24,087 nt of DNA from the NCBI GenBank assembly GCA_016256075.1, contig SDVU01000052.1:1-24087 (forward strand), given 5' to 3'. This DNA comes from Dictyocoela muelleri (Eukaryota > Microsporidia). Below the pieces are notes generated by a model that was not told the DNA's origin, did not search any database, and saw nothing but the letters and a program-made list of their open reading frames with translations. Positions 9,723 through 18,804 of the stretch are shown here, piece after piece (position 1 is the stretch's first letter; the number at the start of each line of letters is the position of its first letter). Both the position numbers and the translations under genes were made by a program.

Positions 9723-9902
9723 TGCCGGTTTTGCTAAGTCAGATCTTCAGTTTACTTTAAATAGAAAAAAAACATATGTTAAAACAGGTTGGCTGTCGAT
9801 TCAGCCAATTGGTCGAATCTACGGTTGTTTTGACCAATTGGTCGAATCCACGGTTTTTTCGACACAACTTTGGGGGTTATATTTTTAAAAAATAAATATT
9901 TA

Positions 9903-10268
9903 TTACTCAATAACAATATAATTTTAACATTTATTTTTGATAATGTGGAAAGATATACCGGTGTTGAGTTTTTAATGGCGATAGTTTTACGTTTAAAAAT
10001 AAAAGGTTTCAGTTATTAATATTTTATAATTATTTTTTATGTTTTCTTTCTTTTTATTACTTGTTTTTTATTTAAACGGATCTTTGATTCAAAGATACGT
10101 TTAAATAAAAACAAGTAATAAAAAGAAAGAAAACATAAAAAAATAATTATAAAATATTAATCACTAAAACCTTTTATTTTTAAACGTATAACTATTGCCG
10201 TTAAGAACTCAACACCGGTATAACTTTCCATATTATCAAAAATAAATGTTAAATTTATATTGTTATTA
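9903..10268. repeat. Large palindrome: two MULE 3' ends tail to tail
   Basis: Arms of about 180 bp meet near 10088 (TCTTTGATTCAAAGA at the centre) and agree at roughly 90%. Each arm encodes the same transposase C-terminus. The left arm on the plus strand (9924-10019) reads LTFIFDNVERYTGVEFLM and on to a stop, and the right arm on the minus strand reads LTFIFDNMESYTGVEFLT and on to a stop at 10157. The left copy has only the tail, so it is an inverted duplication or a second, 5'-truncated copy. Confidence 0.88.
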
Positions 10269-11470
10269 AGTTCAGGCAAGTTTTTATGCAAAAACTGGAT
10301 AATCTTTATAGATGCTGTATTGTGCTCAATATGTATCGCATTTAAAAGAGTGTTTATATTAGGATGCGCTGATTTAAAATATGAATTTAAAGATCTGTGC
10401 CACCTCTCCAAACAATTGGTTGTAAGAGAAATATTAAAGACCGTTCCTTTTGACGTAGTCATAATTCATATGAAAAAACACTTGGTTTTGTAAACTATAA
10501 TCTTATATAATTTAATTTAAAAAAAATTCCAGATAAGTAAAATGTCATTATAAAATTCAAATTATGAAATATATGCTTCAAAAGAAATAATCATATTAGG
10601 TATATATTTTTTTGGCAAGAAAGAAATAGATAACATCATCTTAACGCATAGTCTAAAATTACTATTATCTTTATAAATCCCAGTTAATGATTTTTTTTAA
10701 CTCGCCTCCAGAAAATTTGAGAAAAATTGAAGAAGCGTCCTGAAATATTTGATTTTGGAAAGTTTTTTTTTTGAAAACTTATTAAGGCTGCAGATTCGAA
10801 ATCAATTATTATATGTTTTTGATAAGTTTTTAATTTTTAGATATTTCTTGAAATATTAAATTATAACATCTTAATGATTTCTTTTTGCTCAAAATATAAA
10901 TTAGCGATACATTGAAGATCACACCTAACCCATGATAGTATATAATTGGTAAAAAGCAGAAGGACATGATCTAAACATGCCCTACAAAGCCGATGTTTTG
11001 GGTTTTCCAAATGAACAAAACTGATACTTGTTCCGAAAATTATAAATCGTTCTAGATCAAATATTCCAGAGTCGAAATAAACAAAATACTTACACTTTTT
11101 TAATCAAATTTGATGAAATAATATCATATTCTAAGTCATTTGAATTTATTGACGAAACCCTACGATGCCGTGTTAACGAGTCTCTTAAATCTTGATATTT
11201 TTTAATTTTAGAAACAATACCTACTTGTTGGGATTTATATATCTGTTTATAATTTCTTTTGGTTTCTCACTAGTTGTAATTGATCTCATTTTCATACAAT
11301 AGTTCAGCCAAAGTAACTTACATTTTGAGAAATCTCGCATGTGAGTATGTGTTTTATAGATTTTTATTTCGTATGTTAATGATGTTCTGAGGCTATCAGT
11401 ACATTCTCTGTTAGAACATCTCCAATGTATAACCATACTATCTTTTTTTAAGAAATTGTATTCGTAACCA
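10157..11470 (-). pseudogene. MULE transposase (FLYWCH + MULE DDE), decayed
   Basis: Read right to left, 11436-11221 encodes an FLYWCH/WRKY-GCM1-like zinc finger (HWRCSNREC, then H-x-H in KTHTHMRD). Near 11070-10930 RFIIFGTSISFVHLE and GMFRSCPSAFYQLYTIMG match the DGTFK..P..F.QLYTIH block of the MULE core; the catalytic Asp codon before G is now a stop. Near 10690-10560 GIYKDNSNFRL and SISFLPKKYIPN match the region after the CxxH block. The 3' part, 10462-10157, is an open frame of about 100 residues with TTNCLERWHRSLN, the RTNN.LE.WH block, and a long helical tail. Stops and frame changes are frequent outside the last part. The family is Mutator-like, and I am confident from the order of blocks. 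Confidence 0.85.
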
Positions 11471-11611
11471 TCTTATAGAATCATCTCAACGTTTCTCTTT
11501 GATTTTATTTTCTAAAATTTTATTTTCAGAATACTCCATGAAGGGGTAAACATTTAAATTTTTTTTTGTCGAAAAACCCGTAAATTCGACCAATTGATCG
11601 AATCTACGGTT

Positions 11612-12228
11612 TACGGTTAAAACGACTAAATCGTGCTATTAAACACAATATTTTTCAAAATTATAGTGGAAAATAATAATATAGCAGATTTACTGCAAGG
11701 CGTAAGAATATATCTACTTTAAATGTTATTCTTACTTAAGCCTGTTGTCATGAATAGAAATAACATAAAATGAGAAACGGGTAAAGCTTTTCAATGTAGT
11801 TGGTGTAAATTATCATACGAAGCGCTTGTTGGCCATCTTTATACGATATAATTTTTTTGTTACAATTTGACGGTAATTTTTACATCTAAATAATTATATG
11901 GCTAATTTTTTGTGGAAAATTAAAATTAATGTTATAGCAAAATACTTTAAAATTTTTTTTAGAAAAAAATACAACTTATATAAAAAATATAGAGCTTATT
12001 TAGCAAGAGATCTAAATTATTAAAGTTAAAAAAACGAAGATATGATATCAGATTTCGGTAAAAGTTTGTGAGATAAAGGACTGAGAAATAAGTAATTATT
12101 GTGGCGCGCCAAGGTCGTCATGTCAAGAATGACAGCTTCTAATTGGAATTATTTTTTTATTTTTACACATTCAAATAAATATAAATACATGACAAGGTGG
12201 TATCCAAACTGGACATTTAGCAAATAAA
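11612..12228. other. Intergenic, no gene recognised
   Basis: This is AT-rich sequence without a convincing reading frame. There is a 9-bp hairpin GTAAGAATA/TATTCTTAC near 11702-11738. A GC-rich spot GGCGCGCC at 12104-12111 begins a segment whose far end (about 12645-12690) has loosely inverted similarity (AAGGTGGTAT, GCGCG), but the match is too weak to call an element. Confidence 0.5.
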
Positions 12229-12299
12229 TGCCACAATGTGATTCGAACCCAGGGGCACTAAAAAGATCAAAAGCCTTTTACCGTCTAACCATTCGTACA
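12229..12299 (-). other. tRNA-like relic or SINE head
   Basis: The minus strand reads GTACGAATGGTTAGACGG, then AAAAG-GCTTTTGAT-CTTTT (an anticodon-arm-like hairpin with TTG at its centre), then CCTGGGTTCGAATC, a canonical B box. Acceptor ends do not pair and the T stem is imperfect, so a functional tRNA is unlikely. The arrangement is that of a tRNA pseudogene or a tRNA-derived SINE promoter. Confidence 0.45.
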
Positions 12300-13044
12300 T
12301 AAGTAATATTTTTAATTATATATAACAATTAAAATATTTTTAAAAACGTAACTTAAATAAAAAAAACATATTTCTCAAACCCATTTTTGTCAAAAAAATA
12401 AAAAATACTAAGAAATATAATACAATTTATAAATATACCACTTGATAATAAATTGAATTTAAATTATAAGTAGCCGAAAACTTATATTTCTAAAAATATA
12501 AATTTAAATTATCCAATATTTAAAGGTAGATTTTTTTAATAAGTCCCAAATTTTTAATTCAAAATTAAAAAAATATCTTTGTGATTTTAAATAAATTTAA
12601 AATTTTATAATTGTAAATTCTTAAATATTTTATTAAAAAAAAACTCCTATACCACCTTGGCATGGTCACGCGCTTCGCGCGCGACAATAATAAAGATTTT
12701 GTCTGTTTGTTGAAAATAAAAACCATTAAACACCATTCAATAGACATAAAAAAATAACTTATTTTCTTTTGACAAATTGTATTATTACATTCAAACAGAG
12801 TTTGGTTAATGAAATACCTTTTCCTATAATTTAATTTGTAAATTTTATAACTATGAGAAATACTTAACTAATTGAACCTATTTAGTATTGTTAAAAAACA
12901 CAAAAGTTATTGTATTAAATGTACACCAGGATATTTAAACATATTTATATTCTTTAGAAATAATAAATATCTGTATTTATTAAAATATTAATGATTTTAT
13001 TAATATAAATTGAATTTATTTGATTTTTTAAATAAAAAAAAATT
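12300..13044. other. Intergenic, no gene recognised
   Basis: Very AT-rich. The only standout is GCGCGCTTCGCGCG-type palindromic sequence near 12668-12685. Short open frames here have no recognisable domains and are probably chance. Confidence 0.5.
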
Positions 13045-13821
13045 TAACTTACGAACAGAGTTAGCACTCTTATTATTTAAAAAAACCCATACGTAAGATA
13101 AATAAACCGATTATTTTTATTTAAAATAAGCGTGAAATCATGAATTATATTCAGATATAATAATAATATTGTACTGTTCCAACCAGCACTCACTTGCGGA
13201 AAGGTTCTATACCCTGTCAAATTTTGAAAGTTTTGATTTTAATTATTTTCGATTTTTCTTGTTATTAATTAAACAAGAAAAAAAATATTTACAGGAATTG
13301 ATTTTTTTTTGAAAACTAAAACTATATATTACATGTTGGCAACAACTATAGCTTCCAACCCGGATAGCTGTCTCCTACTTTGGATCTGTGACCTTTGTTC
13401 TTGGTGTTCCAATAATACGTCACTTCCTAAGCTACCCAGAAGCCAAGCTGTGTACGCGATTTTCGTTTTATCAATGACTCAACAGGATACTATAAATAAA
13501 GCGAGCAAATTTAAATATATGAGTTTTCGAAAAAAAATTGACATTTTCAATAAAAATTATTCACTATCAATTTTGTTAAATTATCTTTATTGCCATCGTC
13601 CTGGTGAGTCCCAGGACAATACTTATTCGTATATATATAGAACTTTTTAAAAATTTGCGTTATGTGGGTATTTATAAAACTTCTTTATATAGCTGGTAAA
13701 AAAATTATTATTATATCTGAATATAATCCGTGATTTTACCCTTATTTCAAATAAGAATAATTTAATTTCCTCTTTCGGATGGCGATTTTCTAATAAATAA
13801 AGATAGACTAACTCGTTTAAG
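13045..13821. mobile_element. Inverted-repeat element C (MITE-like, about 777 bp)
   Basis: The left arm 13045-13167 and right arm 13704-13821 are diverged inverted repeats of about 120 bp. The inner ends share TTATATCTGAATATAAT and the outer parts share GAGTTAG. The right arm is also related to 9013-9095. The interior carries repeat B in inverted orientation. No coding domain is recognised in the interior; an open frame on the plus strand at 13309-13650 has no family resemblance. It looks like an old long-TIR non-autonomous element. Confidence 0.65.
13323..13500 (-). repeat. Dispersed repeat B, copy 2
   Basis: This is the inverted counterpart of 8542-8710, and it lies inside element C. Its right end runs into TATAAATA (13501-13508). 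Its left end near 13333 begins TGTTGGCAACAAC, with a later CCAAC, a hairpin-starting terminus like the LTRs in this window. Confidence 0.8.
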
Positions 13822-14240
13822 AATCGAAATTTCATATTTCAAGAAATTTCTTATTTCAAGAATGATCTAATTTTATTTTATTATTTATTCTAAAAATTAT
13901 TTTTAACGACTGATAATAAATTTCTTATCTATAATTTAAATATTTATTCTTATTCAAAGGTCTGTTTTATTGAATATATTAGTATTACAACTTATATCAG
14001 TTTACATTCAAACTTATTAAAAAGGTAATAATAAATTTTTATTATCAACTTTAATAATTATTTAAAAAAACTTAATAACAATTATTAAAAAAAATTAAGA
14101 AAAAAATTTTGCTTTAATTTTAAATTAATGTTCAAATTTAAAGACTTTTTAATTCTTCACAAAATATCATTTTTAAATTATCTTAAAAATAGTTTTAAAA
14201 AAAATAAATAAAAGTTAAAGGAAATATTATGTATGGTTCT
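13822..14240. other. Intergenic, nothing recognised
   Basis: Almost pure A/T sequence with homopolymer runs. No gene, tRNA or clear repeat was seen. Confidence 0.5.
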
Positions 14241-14590
14241 TGATCATAATCTTAATCATGATTAAAAATTCGTCCTCTTAATTATAATTATTAATCTTAA
14301 TTAATAATCTTAATTAATAATTCTTATTCTTAATCATACTCTTAATTAAGATTAATAATTAAGATTAAGATAATAATTAAGATTAAGATTAATAATTAAG
14401 ATTAATAATTAAGATTAAGATTATAATTAAGATTAATAATTAAGATTAAGATTAATAATTAAGATTAATAATTAAGATTAATTAAGATTAATAATTAAGA
14501 TTAAGATTAATAATTAAGATTAAGATTAAGATTAATAATTAAGATTAATTAAGATTAAGATTAAGATTAAGATTAATAATTATTAATTTA
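14241..14590. repeat. TTAAGATTAA-type simple repeat with strand switch
   Basis: Left of 14341 the array reads TTAATCTTAATTAATAATC and similar. From CTTAATTAAG (14341-14350) onward it reads AATTAAGATTAATAATTAAG for about 240 bp. The two halves are reverse complements in character, so the array can fold on itself. It ends 35 bases from the stop of the Pumilio gene, in that gene's 3' flank. Confidence 0.9.
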
Positions 14591-14624
14591 AATATAACAT
14601 CATATCAAATCAAAATTTAGTAAC

Positions 14625-16928
14625 CTAAAGCATCTTAGAAACAATATGTTTAGCATAACTATTTCTCTTCAACTCTCCTAAAAACCGATTTAAAATAGTT
14701 CTAAACAACAATTTATCGTTTTTTTCTAAAAATTCATAAATTCTCTGGACAACATAATTTGCAAATTTGTCCATGGCCATTGAAACAAGAAAAGGTTTTC
14801 CATTTTGATCATTTTTCAAAAATTCTTTAAAATAAAGTGGCGCATTTTTTGCAACACATTTCTCAATAACATTACTTGCAAACTTGTGAAGACTGTAAAT
14901 ATAACTATTCGGCAATATCTTATTTACAAGTTTTGATGAATATTGATGTTTTTCTATTATGTGCTGAAGTACGTAATTCCCATACTGATTGACTATTAAT
15001 GAGTTATAGTCATTGATTATTAAATCAACGAGTTTTGAGCAATCATTCTTATTCTTTTCAAAATTATTTATAGTATAATTTTTAATCTCATCATTAATAA
15101 CTTTATTATCATCATCATCATTAATAATTTTATTATCATTATCATAATCTTTAATAACTTTATTATCATCATCATCATTAATAATTTTATTATCATTATC
15201 ATAATCTTTAATAATTTTATCATTATCATGATCTTTAATAATTTTATCATCGTGACTTTCCTCACAAGTTTCAAAAAGGCGCTGAATAACTCTACACCCA
15301 TACTTGTGATTACATAAGTTCAAATAGTTCTTCTCGAATTCATCAATTAAAAATCTTTTATCTTTTAATCGTTCAACACACTTCTGGACAACATGATTTC
15401 CATTCTGATCTTCTATTAACATTGTTATGTCATCCTTGATTTCAGAAATTATCATGTTTGAATCATCAACTGTATCAAGTGCTTTTTGAACTACTCTACA
15501 ACCGTACATATGGAGTGATAGAATTAAGAATTTACCTTTCAATGAGGATAAGAGGTCAATGATGATTTTATTACCATTAAGATTATTATCATTGTTAAGA
15601 TTATCATAAAAATTATCATTGTTAAAATTATTATCATTGTTAAAATTATTATTGTTAAGATTATCATTATTAACATCATTATTAAAATCATTATTAACAT
15701 CATTATTAAAATCATTATTAAAATCATTATTGTCATTATTAAATTCATTATTAAAATTCTTGATTTTTAAATTCTTGAATTCTTCAAAAAAATTATCTTT
15801 TTTATCTTCAAGATCAATCAAATGAGCAGTCTCAAAGATTTTCTGAATAACATAATTTCCAAAAAGATCAAGTGAAAGATCAATAATTCTATGTTTAATT
15901 TTTTCAAAGAACCATAAATATTCTTCTCTAGTTGCAACTTCTAATCTTTTCTGGATAAATCTACTTCCATCTTGATGTTTGCAGAGTGTGATGCAGATAT
16001 CGTCATCAATAGAAATGTTGTTGTTTATGATAAAGTTTGAAAGTTCTTCGTGAATGTCCTCAGTTGTTTTTATGTTTGATAAGAGTGGTTCATTGTTATG
16101 GATATTTTTTAAATTGTTATTAAAATTAGTCTTTATAGGATTATTATTATTATTATTATAATAATTATAATTATTACTATTATAATTATTATAATAATTA
16201 TTATTATTATTAGAATAATTATAATTATTATTATTAGAATAATTATAATTATTATAATTATTAGTCTTTAAAGGATTATTACTATGAAGATATTTACTAT
16301 TCATTGAGTTATCGATTGATGATTTAGAGGTGTTGTGTATATTTGATATACCGTTAAATATATTTCCTTTATAAGATGGAAAATTATCATTTCCTATCGA
16401 TGAATAAGTATTACCACTTCCTATTGGTGTTGTACACGTTCCACCACTTCCATGGTATTCTGTACTATGGCTGTGAGGATAGTCATGATCGATTCTTTCT
16501 ATCAAACTCTTTGGTTTGTTATATGAAAAGATTTTTTTGTTGTCACTGAACGCATGATCAATAATTTTTTTTATATTTTGGTGAGAATAGTCGTGTATGT
16601 CAGTCGTGAAGTAGGTGGTGTCAATAAGCATGTTTTCGTAGAATATTGAATCTTTAAATAATTTATTTTCATGATGATTGTAATAATGATTGTTGTAAAG
16701 ATTATTGTAAAGATTTTTATCATTGTTGTAATGATTGTAATAATGATTATAAAGATTATTATCATTTTTATAAAGATTGTTGTAAAGATTTTTATTGTTG
16801 TTATCGTTGTTATAGTTTTTATTGTTGTTATCATTTTTATCTTTGCTATTGTTACTCTCTTGGTTCTTTAAAATTTTTCTAATTAAACTTTCATCAGGTG
16901 GTGCACTGAATGGTCTATCGTTCTGCAT
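14625..16928 (-). CDS. Pumilio/PUF-family RNA-binding protein
   Basis: This 767-residue protein is a PUF repeat protein; such proteins bind 3' UTRs in the cytoplasm and repress or destabilise mRNAs. All eight repeats have canonical base-reading residues: SRFIQ (about 321), NYVIQ (357), CRVVQ (474), NHVVQ (509), CRVIQ (543), NYVLQ (649), SNVIEK (683) and NYVVQ (722). By the established PUF code this predicts UGUANAUA as target. The first 310 residues are low-complexity, rich in Asn, Tyr and His. Asp/Asn-rich inserts of about 80 residues between repeats 2 and 3 and about 70 between 5 and 6 are unusual. The tail LKRNSYAKHIVSKML is a normal PUF ending, so the gene looks whole. The start ATG is preceded by CCCC. 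It is intronless and stands alone. I am very sure of the family; which paralogue is unknown. Confidence 0.96.
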   Translation of the reverse strand: MQNDRPFSAPPDESLIRKILKNQESNNSKDKNDNNNKNYNNDNNNKNLYNNLYKNDNNLYNHYYNHYNNDKNLYNNLYNNHYYNHHENKLFKDSIFYENMLIDTTYFTTDIHDYSHQNIKKIIDHAFSDNKKIFSYNKPKSLIERIDHDYPHSHSTEYHGSGGTCTTPIGSGNTYSSIGNDNFPSYKGNIFNGISNIHNTSKSSIDNSMNSKYLHSNNPLKTNNYNNYNYSNNNNYNYSNNNNNYYNNYNSNNYNYYNNNNNNPIKTNFNNNLKNIHNNEPLLSNIKTTEDIHEELSNFIINNNISIDDDICITLCKHQDGSRFIQKRLEVATREEYLWFFEKIKHRIIDLSLDLFGNYVIQKIFETAHLIDLEDKKDNFFEEFKNLKIKNFNNEFNNDNNDFNNDFNNDVNNDFNNDVNNDNLNNNNFNNDNNFNNDNFYDNLNNDNNLNGNKIIIDLLSSLKGKFLILSLHMYGCRVVQKALDTVDDSNMIISEIKDDITMLIEDQNGNHVVQKCVERLKDKRFLIDEFEKNYLNLCNHKYGCRVIQRLFETCEESHDDKIIKDHDNDKIIKDYDNDNKIINDDDDNKVIKDYDNDNKIINDDDDNKVINDEIKNYTINNFEKNKNDCSKLVDLIINDYNSLIVNQYGNYVLQHIIEKHQYSSKLVNKILPNSYIYSLHKFASNVIEKCVAKNAPLYFKEFLKNDQNGKPFLVSMAMDKFANYVVQRIYEFLEKNDKLLFRTILNRFLGELKRNSYAKHIVSKML
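15096..15209 (-). repeat. 57-bp tandem repeat inside the PUF gene
   Basis: Two essentially identical 57-bp units (15096-15152 and 15153-15209), plus partial degenerate units on both sides, encode a 19-residue Asp/Asn/Lys/Ile repeat (NKIINDDDDNKVIKDYDND). The period is a multiple of three, so copy number can change without shifting the frame. It forms the insert between PUF repeats 5 and 6. Confidence 0.9.
15580..15750 (-). repeat. Asn/Asp-codon repeat inside the PUF gene
   Basis: Runs of ATTATT, AAAATC and AACATC triplets encode the FNNDFNNDVNND-type insert between PUF repeats 2 and 3. The repeat also creates long but meaningless open frames on the other strand. Confidence 0.85.
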
Positions 16929-16940
16929 TAGTGGGGTTAT
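16929..16940 (-). promoter_or_regulatory. CCCC start-proximal motif of the PUF gene
   Basis: The minus strand reads ATAACCCCACTA immediately before the ATG. C-rich (CCC or GGG) motifs a few bases ahead of the start codon are a known transcription-start signal in microsporidia, where 5' leaders are very short. The match supports this start codon, but the functional role is inferred. Confidence 0.5.
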
Positions 16941-16995
16941 TTTTTTTCTTGCTTTTATTTAAATAAATAAGGAGATGATGCTTTAATGAAAATCG

Positions 16996-17053
16996 ATTTT
17001 TAAAGGGTTTTTAAAGGGTTTTTTAAAGGGTTTTTAAAGGGTTTTTTAAAGGA
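16996..17053. repeat. TTTTTAAAGGG tandem, five units
   Basis: Five units of 11-12 bp (TTTTTAAAGGG) lie about 70 bp upstream of the PUF start; on the gene's strand they read CCCTTTAAAAA. They could be promoter-associated or simple slippage. No other copy was noticed in the window. Confidence 0.85.
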
Positions 17054-18731
17054 GATTTTCCATTAAAGAATTATTTTAATTATAATTATGTTAATTAAAA
17101 GTCATTTTTATAAAAGTCTTTTTTATAACAGTCTTTTTTATTTAAAGCCATTCTTTGTATTAATTATATGATTATTAATTAAAATTATTTTTGTTAAGTT
17201 AATATCAATCATTAATAAAAACTAATTGGTTAATATTAATCATTAACAATAATCTATTTGGTTAATTTTAATTTAATATTTCTTCATAATTTTAATAATA
17301 TTATTATTGTATAGTTAATAATATGTTTATTGTTAATGTCTATTTTTATTTATTCTTAAATTAATATTTATTGTTAATATCTATTATTGATCTTAATTTA
17401 AATTGTTTTGTAATTATTGTTATTACATGATTGTGTGCAACATGCAAATCGCGAAAATGTTCGATTCATGAAATTATATTTCTTTAATTTCTTTAATTTT
17501 TTAAATTTTTTAAATTTTTAAGTTTTTAATTTTTATAATTTAATTTTTTATTTATAAATTTAATTATAATTTTTTAAATTTTTTAATTTTTTTAATTTTT
17601 AATAAAAAGACTTTGATGTTTTATGAATTATATTTTTTAAGAATACATATAATGTCGACGCGAAAGCGCATGAAATGCGAATCGCTACACTTTTTATTTT
17701 TTTTTGAAATCGTTACAGTATTGTGTGGTTATTTTTTTAAAATTATTATTTTTTGAAATTATTATTTTTTGAAATTTTTAAATAGAAAATTTGTAATCAT
17801 AAATTGAATAATAAAAATAAAATGAATATATATATTCTAATTATAAAAGTACTTTTTATTTTGATTAAAATATTTTATTGTAAATTATTATTTTTGATAA
17901 TTAAAATCGGTATTATAGGTATATTTTTAAAAATATTATGAACCAAAAGTTTTATCATTTTTTGAAATAAAATATTTATGTATTTCAGAAAAATTATTAT
18001 TGTATCTCAAGTCCATGCTATTTTTTAGTCATTAATAATTTATTTGTTGACTTTATAATTGGAACCCAAATTTTGACAAGTATAAAAACAAAAAGACGGG
18101 TTTAGATGCTTCAGAAAAAGAAAAAAATGTATTTTTACTCGCCTAATAAAAGATAATTTGGATACTATAAAATTTTATCTTTAGATACTATAAAAAATCA
18201 TCTTATGACAATTAAGAATTTTAAACCGTTCAAAATTTTATTTGAATAAAAAAATTACTTATTAAAATATCGTTTTCTCAAAGTATCTGAGATGTTCGTC
18301 CACATGCTTATTAAATAAAAGATAATTTAAAATAAATGACTTGGAAAATGATTTTATTGATTGCTGTGGAATATCTTGCCTTGCTCTCTTGTCGTGAATG
18401 GGGTTGGAAAATCATTGCTATTTATGTTTTTTTATCAATTTTTTGACACATGTCATATTTCATATTTCTGTCATTTTTTGGTTCCAGACCGTGTTCTTTC
18501 ACGCAAAAATTTTTAGTGATGGAATCACATGATATCACAGTATCGATTTTTAAGACAGTGTTTTCTATCATTTATAATTAGAAGTGAGACAAAAAACCTC
18601 GTTATACACAAACAGTTGTTAAGAAAACAACTATATTTTTGTAATTATCGGTGTTCGAAGAGATCATATTGATCAAAGATTATATATCAAAGGTTTCAAT
18701 GATTAAATTTTAAATTTTTCAAATGAAATTC
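17054..18731. other. Intergenic, no gene recognised
   Basis: This is the longest stretch without an element I can name. Most is AT simple sequence. A GC-richer spot near 17655-17690 (GTCGACGCGAAAGCGCATG) and a less biased segment near 18290-18560 stand out. Neither gives a reading frame free of stops or with a recognisable motif. Confidence 0.5.
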
Positions 18732-18804
18732 ATGACAATGAAGAATAAAGGGACTCTCCTACGTGTGGGGATGAGTGCGGCGACGCATCTCGGCAAAAAG
18801 TAGT
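18732..18804 (+). repeat. Dispersed repeat A, copy 2
   Basis: Same family and orientation as 8434-8505, with the GTGCG-GCGA-CGCAT hairpin fully kept. The similarity ends exactly where the LTR-like TGTCGTGTAC of the older Ty3 relic begins, so that relic probably inserted into, or next to the edge of, repeat A. Confidence 0.82.

Larger units (their letters stand above)
9805..11611 (-). mobile_element. Mutator-like (MULE) DNA transposon relic with inverted ends
   Basis: The element runs between inverted terminal-like sequences. On the left, CCAATTGGTCGAAT occurs twice (9805 and 9834), followed by ACGG, a T run and TCGACA (to 9864). On the right, 11567-11611 carries the inverse (TGTCGAAAAACCCG, AATTCGACCAATTG) plus a further AATCTACGGTT. 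Inside lies a decayed MULE transposase on the minus strand and a large palindrome at its 3' end. No target duplication was identified. Confidence 0.72.

Noticed and set aside
9676-9888. 70-residue open frame
   Set aside because: It spans a foldback hairpin and the MULE terminal repeats and has no domain.
11690-11850. Plus-strand AFQCSWCKLSYE with a later GHLYT, zinc-finger-like
   Set aside because: Too short and isolated, with no neighbouring domain. Probably chance.
12096-12690. Possible element with inverted GCGCG/AAGGTGGTAT ends
   Set aside because: The arms match only in short blocks, and the palindromic GCGCG makes inverted matches easy to find by chance.
13309-13650. 113-residue open frame on the plus strand
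   Set aside because: It lies across repeat B and the interior of element C. The homologous copy at 8542-8710 does not keep this frame.
15539-15825. Long open frames on both strands across the Asn/Asp repeats of the PUF gene, rich in Leu, Ile and Met
   Set aside because: They are frame shadows of ATT/AAT triplet repeats. Only the minus-strand PUF frame has recognisable domains.
16571-16871. Hydrophobic Ile/Val-rich open frames opposite and beside the PUF N-terminus
   Set aside because: They are by-products of the AAC/AAT/TAT codon repeats, with no start context and no family resemblance.
18290-18560. Less AT-biased segment that might be a host gene
   Set aside because: All frames are interrupted by stops at short intervals and no motif was recognised.
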